Part shown: piece after piece, positions 1 through 6,451 of the stretch
Position numbering within the stretch: position 1 is the stretch's first letter
How the letters are laid out: each line of letters begins with the position of its first letter
Assembly: GCA_031274465.1 (NCBI GenBank)
Contig: JAISQC010000006.1
Coordinates: forward strand, 1-11,157
Source of the DNA: Synergistaceae bacterium
GTDB lineage: Bacteria > Synergistota > Synergistia > Synergistales > Synergistaceae
Direction of reading: 5' to 3'
Length of the DNA stretch: 11,157 bases
Position numbers and translations under genes: made by a program
Notes under the pieces: generated by a model
The model's database searches: none
Told to the model about the DNA's origin: nothing
The model's input: the letters and a program-made list of their open reading frames with translations, nothing else

Positions 1-1419
1 CTCATCGTCGGGTTTTCGGTCTTTCTAGCTGCGACCGGCGAGATGGGGGCGCCGTTTGCCGCGTCCGCTGGCATGTCGCTCGCCGCTGCGTTCGGCTGGT
101 TTGCATTGGGCACCGAATATCCGCCCAAAGGCTCGCTTCCCGTCGCCTGCGTACTGTTCATAGCGGCGATTGCGGGGATATTTTTCATAAACTCGTCGTT
201 TGCCGCGCCCGGAGGAGATGCCCTCGACATGAGGGGTTGGAGCGGGGTCGTGCTGGCTGATAGAAAATGGGGCTACATGAGGGCTGCGCTGGTGCGGGTC
301 ATCGCCCCGAATTCGCCATGGAAGCCCGCTAAGGTCGTCCTCAAGTATCGGGGCGGCGCGGCGCTTGAACCGGGCGACGCAATACTGGTCTCTGGCAGAG
401 CCCGGGAATTCAAAAGATCAAACGGCCCGCGCGAGTTCGACGAGCGTCTGTACTGGAGGGCGAAGGGGGCTGTGGGGGAGGTGGTTTCCCCAGTCGTTTC
501 CGTCACCGGGAAAAAGCGCGGGTTCGCGCTTTGGCGGAAGGTTTTGTCGCGCCGCATAAGAATGGCGCTCCCAGCCCGTACTGCCGGTTACATACTCGCT
601 TCGTGGACAGGGGAAAGGGACGAGGGGCTGGCAGATTTTCACCGCGAGGCCGGAACGTCGCATCTTTTGGCGGTCTCCGGCCTCCATGTCGGCGTTGTCT
701 GGGCGATAGCCCAATTTCTGCTGCGGCGCGTCAGGTTCAGGCTTTTTTTCGCAAGCGCCGTCATATGGTCTTATGCGCTGCTTTCCGGAGCGTCTCCCAG
801 CTCGATGCGGGCTGCCCTGATGATACAGTTCGTCATTCTCGGCAAAATTTTGGGGCATTCTGGATCGGCTTTCAACAGCGCGTCGTTAGCGGCTTCCGCC
901 ATGCTTATTTTCAACCCGTGGCTTTTTTGGGACGTGGGATGGAGGATGTCCGTCCTCTCCGTGCTGGCTCTGTCGTCGCTGGCGGCGCTCGAAGCCGAAA
1001 ATTCCGCTAAGGCGCTCGCCGCGAGCCCTGTGGTGTGGCTTGCCACGTCAATGCAGTCCGCGTGGACGTTTGAGTCCGTACCTTTCGCTGGGATCGTGAT
1101 AAATATATTCGCTCCGGCCGTGTTCGCGGTTTTGCTCCCCCTTGCGTCCGTCATGTCGCTTCCCTCCCTGCTCGGGCTGAATGTCGGATTTTATCCCGCA
1201 GCGCTGGCGGAATTGGCTTTTGCCGCATGGGAGCGCTTTTCGGGCAATTTGACGTTTCTTTTCCCGTGGAGCGTCTCATTTTCGATCCCGCTGCTGCTTG
1301 GCGGGGTCGCGGTCCTCGTATGGCTTTTCGCCAAAGCGTGCGGTTTTTCGCGTTACAGGGCCTGGGCGGCTTTAGCGGCTAACATGGCCTGCCTGTGCTG
1401 CTTTCTGTGGAACGCCTGA
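1..1419 (+). CDS. comEC: ComEC/Rec2-family DNA uptake channel protein, 5' partial
   Basis: Inner-membrane channel that carries single-stranded DNA into the cytoplasm during natural transformation. The frame is open to base 1, so the true start lies upstream; 472 residues are visible. The order is hydrophobic segments, then a soluble DUF4131-like part (about residues 75-165, with GxREFDERLYWRAKG), then the polytopic Competence domain. Signature motifs are HLLAVSGLHVG (visible residues 221-231), ASPSSMRAALM, and NPWLFWDVGWRMSVLSVLAL. The protein stops after the last membrane segments and has no C-terminal metallo-beta-lactamase-like domain, which many ComEC proteins carry; short ComEC forms of this kind are known. 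coaX follows after 36 bp. Family call is firm; whether the cell is actually competent cannot be judged from one gene. Confidence 0.93.
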   Translation, partial: LIVGFSVFLAATGEMGAPFAASAGMSLAAAFGWFALGTEYPPKGSLPVACVLFIAAIAGIFFINSSFAAPGGDALDMRGWSGVVLADRKWGYMRAALVRVIAPNSPWKPAKVVLKYRGGAALEPGDAILVSGRAREFKRSNGPREFDERLYWRAKGAVGEVVSPVVSVTGKKRGFALWRKVLSRRIRMALPARTAGYILASWTGERDEGLADFHREAGTSHLLAVSGLHVGVVWAIAQFLLRRVRFRLFFASAVIWSYALLSGASPSSMRAALMIQFVILGKILGHSGSAFNSASLAASAMLIFNPWLFWDVGWRMSVLSVLALSSLAALEAENSAKALAASPVVWLATSMQSAWTFESVPFAGIVINIFAPAVFAVLLPLASVMSLPSLLGLNVGFYPAALAELAFAAWERFSGNLTFLFPWSVSFSIPLLLGGVAVLVWLFAKACGFSRYRAWAALAANMACLCCFLWNA

Positions 1420-1425
1420 TATAAT
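1417..1425 (+). promoter_or_regulatory. Extended -10 promoter for coaX-dus
   Basis: TGATATAAT is a perfect TGnTATAAT extended -10 element. Its TG comes from the comEC stop codon. No good TTGACA box lies 16-18 bp upstream, which extended -10 promoters can tolerate. A start about 7 bp downstream would leave a leader of roughly 24 nt before the coaX ATG at 1456. It would let coaX and dus be expressed independently of comEC. Motif seen directly; activity inferred. Confidence 0.5.
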
Positions 1426-1455
1426 TATCGATCATTGCCGGATGGGGGAAGGTAC

Positions 1456-2244
1456 ATGCTGCTCGTGCTCGACATAGGCAACACCAATATTTCAATAGGG
1501 GTTTTCAGCGACGGCGCGCCCGCTGGCGGCTGCTTGGCGGTCCATGCGCGGTTCTCGTCGATAGACAGGACGTCCGACGAAGCGGGGCTGCTGCTCGAAA
1601 GCCTGCTTCATTCGCACGGCCTTGCGCCCGGCGCGCTGGACGGGGCAATACTGTGTTCCGTGGTCCCGCGCCTCGAAGCGGTGTGGCGCAACGGCATAAG
1701 GGAGTATCTGGGGCTGTCGCCGCTGGTCGTCTCGAACAGGCTCGATCTTGGGATGAAGGTGGACATGGACATCCCGGGAGAGGTCGGCGCGGACCGCCTC
1801 GCGAACGCGGTCGGCGCCGCCGAAAAATACGGGCGCCCTGTCGTGGCTGTTGACCTGGGGACGGCGATAAACATCGACGTCGTTTCGCAAGACGGCACTT
1901 ATATAGGAGGCGCCATAGCCCCTGGGCTTTACACGAGCGTCCAGACTCTGTTCTCCTCGACGGCGAAGCTTCCGCAGGTAGCCCTCGAAGCGCCTCCGCG
2001 CGTCATCGGGCGCAACACCATAAACGCCATTCAATCAGGGATAGTGTACGGCTACACCGGTCTCGTGGACGAGCTGGTGTCGAGGATAATCGGCGAGCTG
2101 GGGGTGAGCGCCGCCGTCGTGGCGACCGGAGGTCACGCAGAAATCCTGGCGGCAGAGTCGCGCACGATAAAAACGGTCGATCACTGGCTCACGCTGGACG
2201 GCCTTCGGATCATCTACTGGCGCAACAACGCCGGAAATGGATGA
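1456..2244 (+). CDS. coaX: Type III pantothenate kinase
   Basis: Phosphorylates pantothenate with ATP in the first step of coenzyme A synthesis, in the cytoplasm. The 262-residue length fits the family. Visible motifs are the N-terminal phosphate-binding DIGNTN (Asp6), GADRLANAVG (111-120, with Asp113 matching the family's catalytic aspartate), VVAVDLGTAINID (129-141), GGAIAPGL (151-158) and VVATGGHA (221-228), an ASKHA-fold pattern. An upstream TTG at 1435 is also in frame. ATG 1456 is preferred because the protein then begins directly with the conserved LLVLDIGNTN strand and the purine-rich GGGGGAAGG lies just before it. The more usual DFGTATT motif reads DLGTAIN here, a mild variation. The stop overlaps the dus start (ATGA), so the two genes are probably translationally coupled. 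Confidence 0.95.
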   Translation: MLLVLDIGNTNISIGVFSDGAPAGGCLAVHARFSSIDRTSDEAGLLLESLLHSHGLAPGALDGAILCSVVPRLEAVWRNGIREYLGLSPLVVSNRLDLGMKVDMDIPGEVGADRLANAVGAAEKYGRPVVAVDLGTAINIDVVSQDGTYIGGAIAPGLYTSVQTLFSSTAKLPQVALEAPPRVIGRNTINAIQSGIVYGYTGLVDELVSRIIGELGVSAAVVATGGHAEILAAESRTIKTVDHWLTLDGLRIIYWRNNAGNG

Positions 2245-3233
2245 CGGGCGGCGCAAAATTGAGATTAGGCGGCGTAGAGGTCTCAAACCCGATCTGGCTG
2301 GCCCCGCTTGCAGGGGTCACGACGCGCCCTTTTCGCGCTTTCCACGCCGCTTTGGGGGCAGGTTTGGTCCATACCGAGATGATCAGCGCGACGGGGGTTT
2401 CGCATAAAAACAGGAAGACGTTCCGCATGATCCAAAACGGCGGCGGGCCGCGAGTCGCGCTTCAGCTCTTCGGCCCGAACGCCGGCGAAATGGCGCTCGC
2501 GGCTGAAATGGCCTTGGCTGTCGGGCATTTTTCCGCGCTCGAGGTCAACATGGCCTGCCCGATGCCGAAGGTGACGAAAAAGTGCGGCGGCGCGGCGCTC
2601 ATGTCAAACCCTGCCGAGGCGGCCCTCATGGTGAAAAGCCTGAAAGCATTCGGCATTCCAGTGTGGGCGAAGCTCAGAATTACCGACCGGGCGATACATC
2701 CGCTGCCCATAGGGGAGTTTTGCGAAACTTTGATAACGGCAGGCGCCAGCCTCCTCATCCTGCACGGCAGGACCCCGCAGCAGAGATACGAGGGCGCTGC
2801 CGACAAAGGCGCTGTGTGCGAGGTTGCCGCAAGGCTTCCCGGCATGATCGCCGCGAGCGGGGACTTCTTCGCTCCGGAGGACGCGGCGTTTTACCTGAGC
2901 GGCGGCTGCGTGGCGGTGCTTGCCGCGAGGGGCGCGCTGAAAGACGCGTACCTGATCCCCAAAACCCTTGCCGCTCTCGGATTTCCCGTAGACGAACGAT
3001 TTGTCGCCCCGTCCTTTGCCGACCAGGCGGAGGCAATCATAAAAACCGGCAGGGAGGCGAGCTTGCTGGAGGGGGCGCCGTTCGCGCTGATCACGGCGCG
3101 AAGGATGCTTTCTGGCATGTTCAAAGGATGCCCGGGGGTTTCCAGCCTGCGCCAGTCGTGCTCTCAGTGCCGGGACTGGGAATCGTTTGAAAAAAGCCTG
3201 ACCGAATGGCTGGAAAACGTTTTTCCGCGATGA
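2241..3233 (+). CDS. dus: tRNA-dihydrouridine synthase (Dus family, DusB-like)
   Basis: FMN- and NADPH-dependent enzyme that reduces uridine to dihydrouridine in tRNA loops. The 330 residues form a TIM barrel plus a helical C-terminal domain. Motifs are APLAGVTTRPFR (21-32, FMN binding), LQLFGPN (75-81), NMACPMPKVTKKCGGAALM (103-121, catalytic Cys106; the usual NMGCP is NMACP here), WAKLRI with Lys144, HGRTPQQRYEGAAD (175-188) and the late-barrel phosphate-site stretches ASGD and AARGAL. The start ATG overlaps the coaX stop; GGA sits 5 nt upstream. Which subfamily and which tRNA position cannot be decided by eye. Unusual is a cysteine group near the end, Cys297, Cys307 and Cys310, with a CxxC. 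The gene ends the plus-strand housekeeping block and converges on the next gene. Confidence 0.93.
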   Translation: MTGGAKLRLGGVEVSNPIWLAPLAGVTTRPFRAFHAALGAGLVHTEMISATGVSHKNRKTFRMIQNGGGPRVALQLFGPNAGEMALAAEMALAVGHFSALEVNMACPMPKVTKKCGGAALMSNPAEAALMVKSLKAFGIPVWAKLRITDRAIHPLPIGEFCETLITAGASLLILHGRTPQQRYEGAADKGAVCEVAARLPGMIAASGDFFAPEDAAFYLSGGCVAVLAARGALKDAYLIPKTLAALGFPVDERFVAPSFADQAEAIIKTGREASLLEGAPFALITARRMLSGMFKGCPGVSSLRQSCSQCRDWESFEKSLTEWLENVFPR

Positions 3234-3255
3234 GCGGCGTCTGGCGCGGAATTGA

Positions 3256-3286
3256 CGCAGGGGCGGCATAAATGCCCGCCCCTGCG
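3256..3286. terminator. Hairpin between convergent genes, possible bidirectional terminator
   Basis: CGCAGGGGCGG (3256-3266) pairs perfectly with CCGCCCCTGCG (3276-3286), giving an 11-bp GC-rich stem with a 9-nt loop, 23 nt after the dus stop. It lies in the gap between dus (plus) and the small secreted-protein gene (minus), where a shared terminator is expected. Neither side carries a clear T-run, so classical intrinsic termination is not assured; it may act with Rho or as a 3'-end stabiliser. Confidence 0.55.
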
Positions 3287-3364
3287 CGTTGGAAATTCTG
3301 CTTAAATGTGACGTGCGCGCGAAGCGCATGACAGCAATCCAAGCCGGCATATCAGGCTATTCGT

Positions 3365-3826
3365 TTAAAAAAGCCTGATCAGCATCCTGTAGAGCTCTCT
3401 TCTGCCGTCAAACCTGTGGCCTCTGCGCGGCTCGGGATAATGGCGGCGCGGCGGCTGATATCCGTGGCGCGGCCTTGGGTAGCCGTGGCGAGGGGGGGGC
3501 GCGATGAAACCGAAGCGCGGGAAGCGGTCGTGCCCCGTGCGCGGACGGAAATGCCCCGGGTTTCGGCGATAATCGTTATATGGCCTCCTCTGCGGGAATG
3601 GGCCTGGCCCGTGATAAGCGGCCCCCTGCTGCCCGCCTCCGGCGAAATTCACGGCAAATGCGGCGTGTTTTCCATAACCTTGCGCAGGGGAACTCATGAC
3701 GATGACTCCGCCGGGCGTATCGGCGTCAGGCCAAGCCAGAGCCTCCGGCGTGCCGAAAGCCAGCGAGGCGAGCAGTGCCAGCGGGGCAATTTTGAAGAAA
3801 CGCTTTGCCGAATCTGAGCTTCTCAT
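3365..3826 (-). CDS. Small secreted Arg/Pro/His/Tyr-rich basic protein
   Basis: I do not recognise a family. The 153-residue protein has a clear signal peptide: basic KRFFK, hydrophobic core IAPLALLASLAF, and a likely cleavage after PEALA (residue 31). The mature part is low-complexity and strongly basic. Residues 111-138 hold imperfect tandem units (PRHGYP, PRHGYQ, RRHYPEP, RRGHRF). It ends in a less repetitive ELYRMLIRLF. The ORF extends 18 codons further upstream, but ATG 3826 is chosen because the signal peptide begins there and AAAGGAG lies upstream, at a rather long 12-nt spacing. It lies 88 bp downstream of the MliC/META gene on the same strand, with no obvious terminator between them, so co-transcription is possible. 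A C8 tract encodes Pro110-112. Role unknown; metal, nucleic-acid or cell-wall binding would all fit the composition. Confidence 0.7.
   Translation of the reverse strand: MRSSDSAKRFFKIAPLALLASLAFGTPEALAWPDADTPGGVIVMSSPAQGYGKHAAFAVNFAGGGQQGAAYHGPGPFPQRRPYNDYRRNPGHFRPRTGHDRFPRFGFIAPPPRHGYPRPRHGYQPPRRHYPEPRRGHRFDGRRELYRMLIRLF
3413..3496 (-). repeat. Degenerate PRHGY-type tandem repeat
   Basis: Within the small secreted protein, residues 111-138 repeat a unit of about 7 residues built from Pro, Arg, His, Gly and an aromatic residue: PRHGYP, PRHGYQ, PRRHYPE, PRRGHRF. Seen directly in the translation. Such basic aromatic repeats can arise by slippage, and no function follows from them alone. Confidence 0.6.
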
Positions 3827-3838
3827 AAAACAATCACT

Positions 3839-3845
3839 CTCCTTT
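3839..3845 (-). promoter_or_regulatory. Ribosome binding site of the small secreted protein
   Basis: On the minus strand AAAGGAG lies 12 nt before ATG 3826. The spacing is longer than ideal, but no other start in this frame lies closer, so it supports 3826 over the longer ORF start. Confidence 0.6.
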
Positions 3846-3914
3846 GCGCTATGGGATCTCCCGTCAAGTATCGCACGCATGCGCCGGAAGCAATATGAAG
3901 TTTTACGTAATAAG

Positions 3915-4751
3915 TTATCTGTCGCGGGTCAGGATTATCTCAGAGCCCTGCTTTGTGACGAGCGCCAGATCGTTCCCTCTGAATTCGAACCTCGTGACTT
4001 CGGAGAGAGCGCCGAGGTACGCGATTTCCTGTTCCATGAGATCAGGTGGCCCCATCTTCTTTGTGGTGATCCCGTCGCCGATGATTATTCTGTCGCCCAG
4101 GGACATCCAGGTGGACCTGTAGTTATTTACGGAAGCGATTCCGCCCGAGGTTCCGTCCGGATGAAATGTAACCGTCACCGTCGATCCGTCGATCACGCCT
4201 ACCCCCGATATGCTTTTGACCCTCCATTCGACCCCGGTTGGTATTCCCTCTTCCGTCAGGCTGATTCCCCCGGGCGGCAGCCAGCTATCGTAGCCGGCGT
4301 ATTTTTCCCCTTCGATAAAGAGGGTCGCGGACTCGCCCTTGCTCCAGAAGTACGTCTGTGGGTCGCCAGGAACTTCATATTTTGCCCCGCTGGCGCTCAT
4401 GACCCGCTTCATTACGAAATTAACGCCGTCGGCTGTGAATATTATTTCTTCCGGGTCGCTCGTGTCCCTTATCAATGTGTATCTGGAATGCAAACGGCCG
4501 TCTATCGACAGCTCGGCGTATCCCCCCCAGCTTTTGAAGTAGGTGCTTGGGTCGTCGGGCGCTTCGTAGAATTGCCCTTCGCCTTCGATGGTTTCACCTT
4601 CGTAAACGCGATGGAGGATATACGTCTTGCCGCCCTCTCGCACGAAAAGCCCGTCATCAGTGGGTTCTGCCGCCCAAACAGGGCCGAACGCATGAAATGC
4701 GAACGCCAGGCACGCGGATAAAAAAATTGCCGTAAGGTTTTTTTTCGACAT
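3915..4751 (-). CDS. Exported protein with two MliC-like repeats and a META (HslJ) domain; putative lysozyme inhibitor
   Basis: The 278-residue protein has a signal peptide (residues 1-28, ending PVWAA). Residues 42-93 and 110-157 are two related MliC-like repeats. Repeat 2 carries the MliC family pattern ASGAKY (120-125) followed by FWSKGESATL (135-144), with Ser121 and Lys138 at the positions that contact the lysozyme active site in characterised MliC proteins. Repeat 1 aligns without gaps but has Glu58 and Trp75 there. Residues 176-278 form a META domain: NNYRSTW (209-215) and TTKKMGPPDLMEQEIAYL (229-246), with Gly where many family members have Cys. ATG 4751 is chosen over ATG 4760 because AAAAGGAG ends 9 nt before it and directly abuts the other. 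LSAC (11-14) resembles a lipobox, but the hydrophobic stretch continues past it, so signal peptidase I cleavage seems likelier. Inferred role: periplasmic or outer-surface protection against c-type lysozyme. Confidence 0.85.
   Translation of the reverse strand: MSKKNLTAIFLSACLAFAFHAFGPVWAAEPTDDGLFVREGGKTYILHRVYEGETIEGEGQFYEAPDDPSTYFKSWGGYAELSIDGRLHSRYTLIRDTSDPEEIIFTADGVNFVMKRVMSASGAKYEVPGDPQTYFWSKGESATLFIEGEKYAGYDSWLPPGGISLTEEGIPTGVEWRVKSISGVGVIDGSTVTVTFHPDGTSGGIASVNNYRSTWMSLGDRIIIGDGITTKKMGPPDLMEQEIAYLGALSEVTRFEFRGNDLALVTKQGSEIILTRDR
4308..4586 (-). repeat. Internal MliC-like duplication
   Basis: Residues 56-85 and 119-148 of the META protein align over 30 positions with no gap, about half identical. 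Shared landmarks are Gly, Tyr-Glu, Pro-x-Asp-Pro, Thr-Tyr-Phe, Ser, Gly, Ala, Leu, Ile and Gly. Upstream, YILHRV (44-49) matches FVMKRV (112-117) with a 5-residue insertion in repeat 1. This indicates an old tandem duplication with later divergence. Confidence 0.8.
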
Positions 4752-4760
4752 ATCGGACAT

Positions 4761-4768
4761 CTCCTTTT
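4761..4768 (-). promoter_or_regulatory. Ribosome binding site deciding the MliC/META start
   Basis: AAAAGGAG on the minus strand ends 9 nt before ATG 4751. The in-frame ATG at 4760 directly abuts this site and could not use it. The shorter protein is therefore the supported one. Confidence 0.8.
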
Positions 4769-4937
4769 TAAAAAATGCTAGTTGCGATGTCAGTTATACA
4801 ATATTTTAATTCCGATAATGTCAGATACAAGGGTGATTTTGACGTATTTTCAATATTTCAGGGTCACAGAGCCGTGTGTGGCGATGAGCGTGATAAAATT
4901 GACGAAAGTTCCTGCAATGATTAAATGATGGGTGAAC

Positions 4938-4943
4938 AAGGGG
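4938..4943 (+). promoter_or_regulatory. Ribosome binding site of the DUF6273 gene
   Basis: AAGGGG lies 9 nt before ATG 4953. It is too close to GTG 4947 and lies inside the reading frame that starts at GTG 4932, so it favours 4953. Confidence 0.55.
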
Positions 4944-4952
4944 CATGTGACG

Positions 4953-6404
4953 ATGATGCATTATGTTTTTTTGACGATGGAACCGCGTTTGTGCAAAACA
5001 AATTTCGCGCATCGGTTTGCCAAATACGGTTTGCCGCTGCTTATGGCCATTTTATTGATCGCTTCGTCATTCGCCGATGCATCGCGAGCTGCCGAAGACG
5101 GAAAGATAAGGGCGTATCCGGTCGGGACTCCCTGCGACGGGATAGATTTTTCAGAGCTTGCGGCGCGCGGCAGCGGATTTTACTACGGCGCCTACAGGCA
5201 CGCCGCGGCCATCGATTACGCCGACTTTCCGGAACACGGCGTAACCTACGACGACGAGCGGGCGCCGGTACTCTGGAGGGTGATGGGCGAAGAATCCGGC
5301 GACGGGCTCGTCACTCTCATGAGCAAATACGCGCTTGACGGTTACTTTTTTTATCGCGACTGGCGAAACCCTGTAAATATCTGGCGGGACTCCGATCTCC
5401 GCGCATGGCTGAACGACCCCGGTTACGACGGCGCGGCGCAAGGCGAGTCCGAAGACGAGGGCAGATACGGTTTTTTGCACCCGAACAAGAACCCCTTCAC
5501 GGTCGCCGAGTTCGGGGACGGGCGCACTGGACCCATTGTGACCTCGACGGTGAAAACGAACGTTTTCAGGTTGGAGGACGCGACGTTAGTCCCGGGCGGT
5601 ACGAAGACGACGACCGATCTGTTTTATCTCCCCTGGGGGACGTTTTTTTGGGACAGCTCGATGCCTCAAAACCAGATCGGTTGGGGCGCGGACGACGGCG
5701 GCGGGCCGATTTCCGGCGACTCGCGCCTGATAGCGGAAGGCGACGAAGAAAGAATCCCCGTCCTGCGGGGCGGCGATCCCGATGATAAGGGTTGCCGGTA
5801 TTGGCTGCGCTCGCCCCACTCCAAGGCAGACTCCCATCTGTACATCGTCGATCGCTTCGGCCTTGTCTACGAAGGAAGCGTCGATACCTCCATCGGAGTC
5901 CGGCCGATATTCAAACTCAATCCGTCATCCGTGTTGTTCATTTCAGAAGTATCAGACGGATTCGTCGGCGATTATTCGGATGATCCTGCGTCTGTAAATT
6001 ATAAATTGACGATAGTGAACCCCTCCCTCTCGCTTGCGGATTTAAGACTTGACGGCAAACCTCTCGCGTCCGGGCAAACCCTCTTTGTCCCATCCGGGGG
6101 ATCGGTCACTTTGGCCGGCAACGTTGGAAGGGCCCAAAAGATGGCCTATAAAATCGTTGAGAACGCAGGCGAGGGCGTCAGCTCGATAACGGGCCACGGC
6201 GTCAGTCGCGCCGCGCCGGTTTCAGGCGACGTTTCGCTGATTGTCCGGGGCAAGCGCGCGGATGGGGAGAACCTCCCGCCCGGCAGGAACTATACGCTCT
6301 ACGTCTGGGCTCAAAATGACAATCCGATAAATTCCGACGAGGGCTCGCCTCCCATGTACTTAAGGCTCGACGTGGAGCCAGACGGGGAGGGGCGTGACGA
6401 ATAG
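4953..6404 (+). CDS. Secreted DUF6273 domain protein
   Basis: The 483-residue exported protein has an unknown biochemical role. The N-terminus has a positively charged region, a hydrophobic core (YGLPLLMAILLIASSF, 25-40) and a likely cleavage near SRA/AE (46-47). Residues about 75-322 match the DUF6273 pattern: GFYYGAY, PVLWRVM (105-111), a TLMSKYALDG strand, NIWRDSDLRAWLND (142-155), YWLRSP (283-288) and GVRPIFKL (315-322). The WLRSP ... VRP layout is reminiscent of C-type-lectin/sulfatase-modifying-factor folds; that is only a resemblance. Residues about 345-475 look like an all-beta, Ig-like C-terminal module. GTG 4932 and ATG 4977 are alternative starts; 4953 fits the ribosome binding site. 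It appears to be a single-gene unit, with a promoter region before it and a terminator after it. Such proteins are common in host-associated anaerobes and are probably surface or periplasmic. Confidence 0.8.
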   Translation: MMHYVFLTMEPRLCKTNFAHRFAKYGLPLLMAILLIASSFADASRAAEDGKIRAYPVGTPCDGIDFSELAARGSGFYYGAYRHAAAIDYADFPEHGVTYDDERAPVLWRVMGEESGDGLVTLMSKYALDGYFFYRDWRNPVNIWRDSDLRAWLNDPGYDGAAQGESEDEGRYGFLHPNKNPFTVAEFGDGRTGPIVTSTVKTNVFRLEDATLVPGGTKTTTDLFYLPWGTFFWDSSMPQNQIGWGADDGGGPISGDSRLIAEGDEERIPVLRGGDPDDKGCRYWLRSPHSKADSHLYIVDRFGLVYEGSVDTSIGVRPIFKLNPSSVLFISEVSDGFVGDYSDDPASVNYKLTIVNPSLSLADLRLDGKPLASGQTLFVPSGGSVTLAGNVGRAQKMAYKIVENAGEGVSSITGHGVSRAAPVSGDVSLIVRGKRADGENLPPGRNYTLYVWAQNDNPINSDEGSPPMYLRLDVEPDGEGRDE

Positions 6405-6416
6405 GCCGCCGAGCCC

Positions 6417-6448
6417 GTTGCGCGACAGCGGAAATCCGCAACTTTTTT
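6417..6448 (+). terminator. Rho-independent terminator of the DUF6273 gene
   Basis: GTTGCG (6417-6422) pairs with CGCAAC (6437-6442), immediately followed by six T residues (6443-6448). The loop of 14 nt contains GCGG, which can pair with CCGC (6436-6439) as an alternative inner hairpin. It begins 12 nt after the DUF6273 stop codon and separates that gene from the RNA repair operon. Confidence 0.7.
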
Positions 6449-6451
6449 GTT

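Larger units (their letters stand above)
4752..4952. promoter_or_regulatory. AT-rich divergent intergenic region
   Basis: About 200 bp separate the start codons of the minus-strand MliC/META gene and the plus-strand DUF6273 gene, and the region is much richer in A and T than its surroundings. It must hold promoters for both. For the plus strand, TTGACG (4899-4904) is 17 bp from TAAATG (4922-4927), a weak -10. On the minus strand only poor boxes were found (TTGTAT, 16 bp, TAAAAT at 4830-4803). No gene is visible here. Confidence 0.5.

Noticed and set aside
531..1010. Long alternative-frame and antisense ORFs inside comEC, coaX, dus, hen1 and pnkp
   Set aside because: They lie fully inside genes with clear family motifs, have low-complexity Arg/Pro/Gly-rich translations typical of GC-rich shadow frames, and lack ribosome binding sites.
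3351..3379. 8-bp inverted repeat ATCAGGCT/AGCCTGAT spanning the stop codon of the small secreted gene
   Set aside because: The 13-nt loop includes the stop codon and there is no T-run after the stem on either strand; probably chance or a minor 3'-end structure.
4709..4720. Lipobox-like LSAC in the MliC/META signal sequence
   Set aside because: Cys14 comes very early and the hydrophobic stretch continues well past it to an AxA-type site, so lipoprotein processing is less likely than signal peptidase I.
3696..4721. 341-codon plus-strand ORF opposite the two minus-strand exported genes
   Set aside because: The minus strand gives signal peptides, an internal repeat and a META domain with good ribosome binding sites; the plus-strand translation shows no recognisable motif and runs across the intergenic gap.
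4803..4830. TTGTAT-16-TAAAAT as a minus-strand promoter for the MliC/META gene
   Set aside because: The -35 match is poor and the AT-rich region offers several equally weak pairs, so no specific promoter is claimed.
4953..6404. Target gene of a diversity-generating retroelement
   Set aside because: No reverse transcriptase, template repeat or adenine-biased variable repeat was seen in the window; the fold resemblance alone is not enough.
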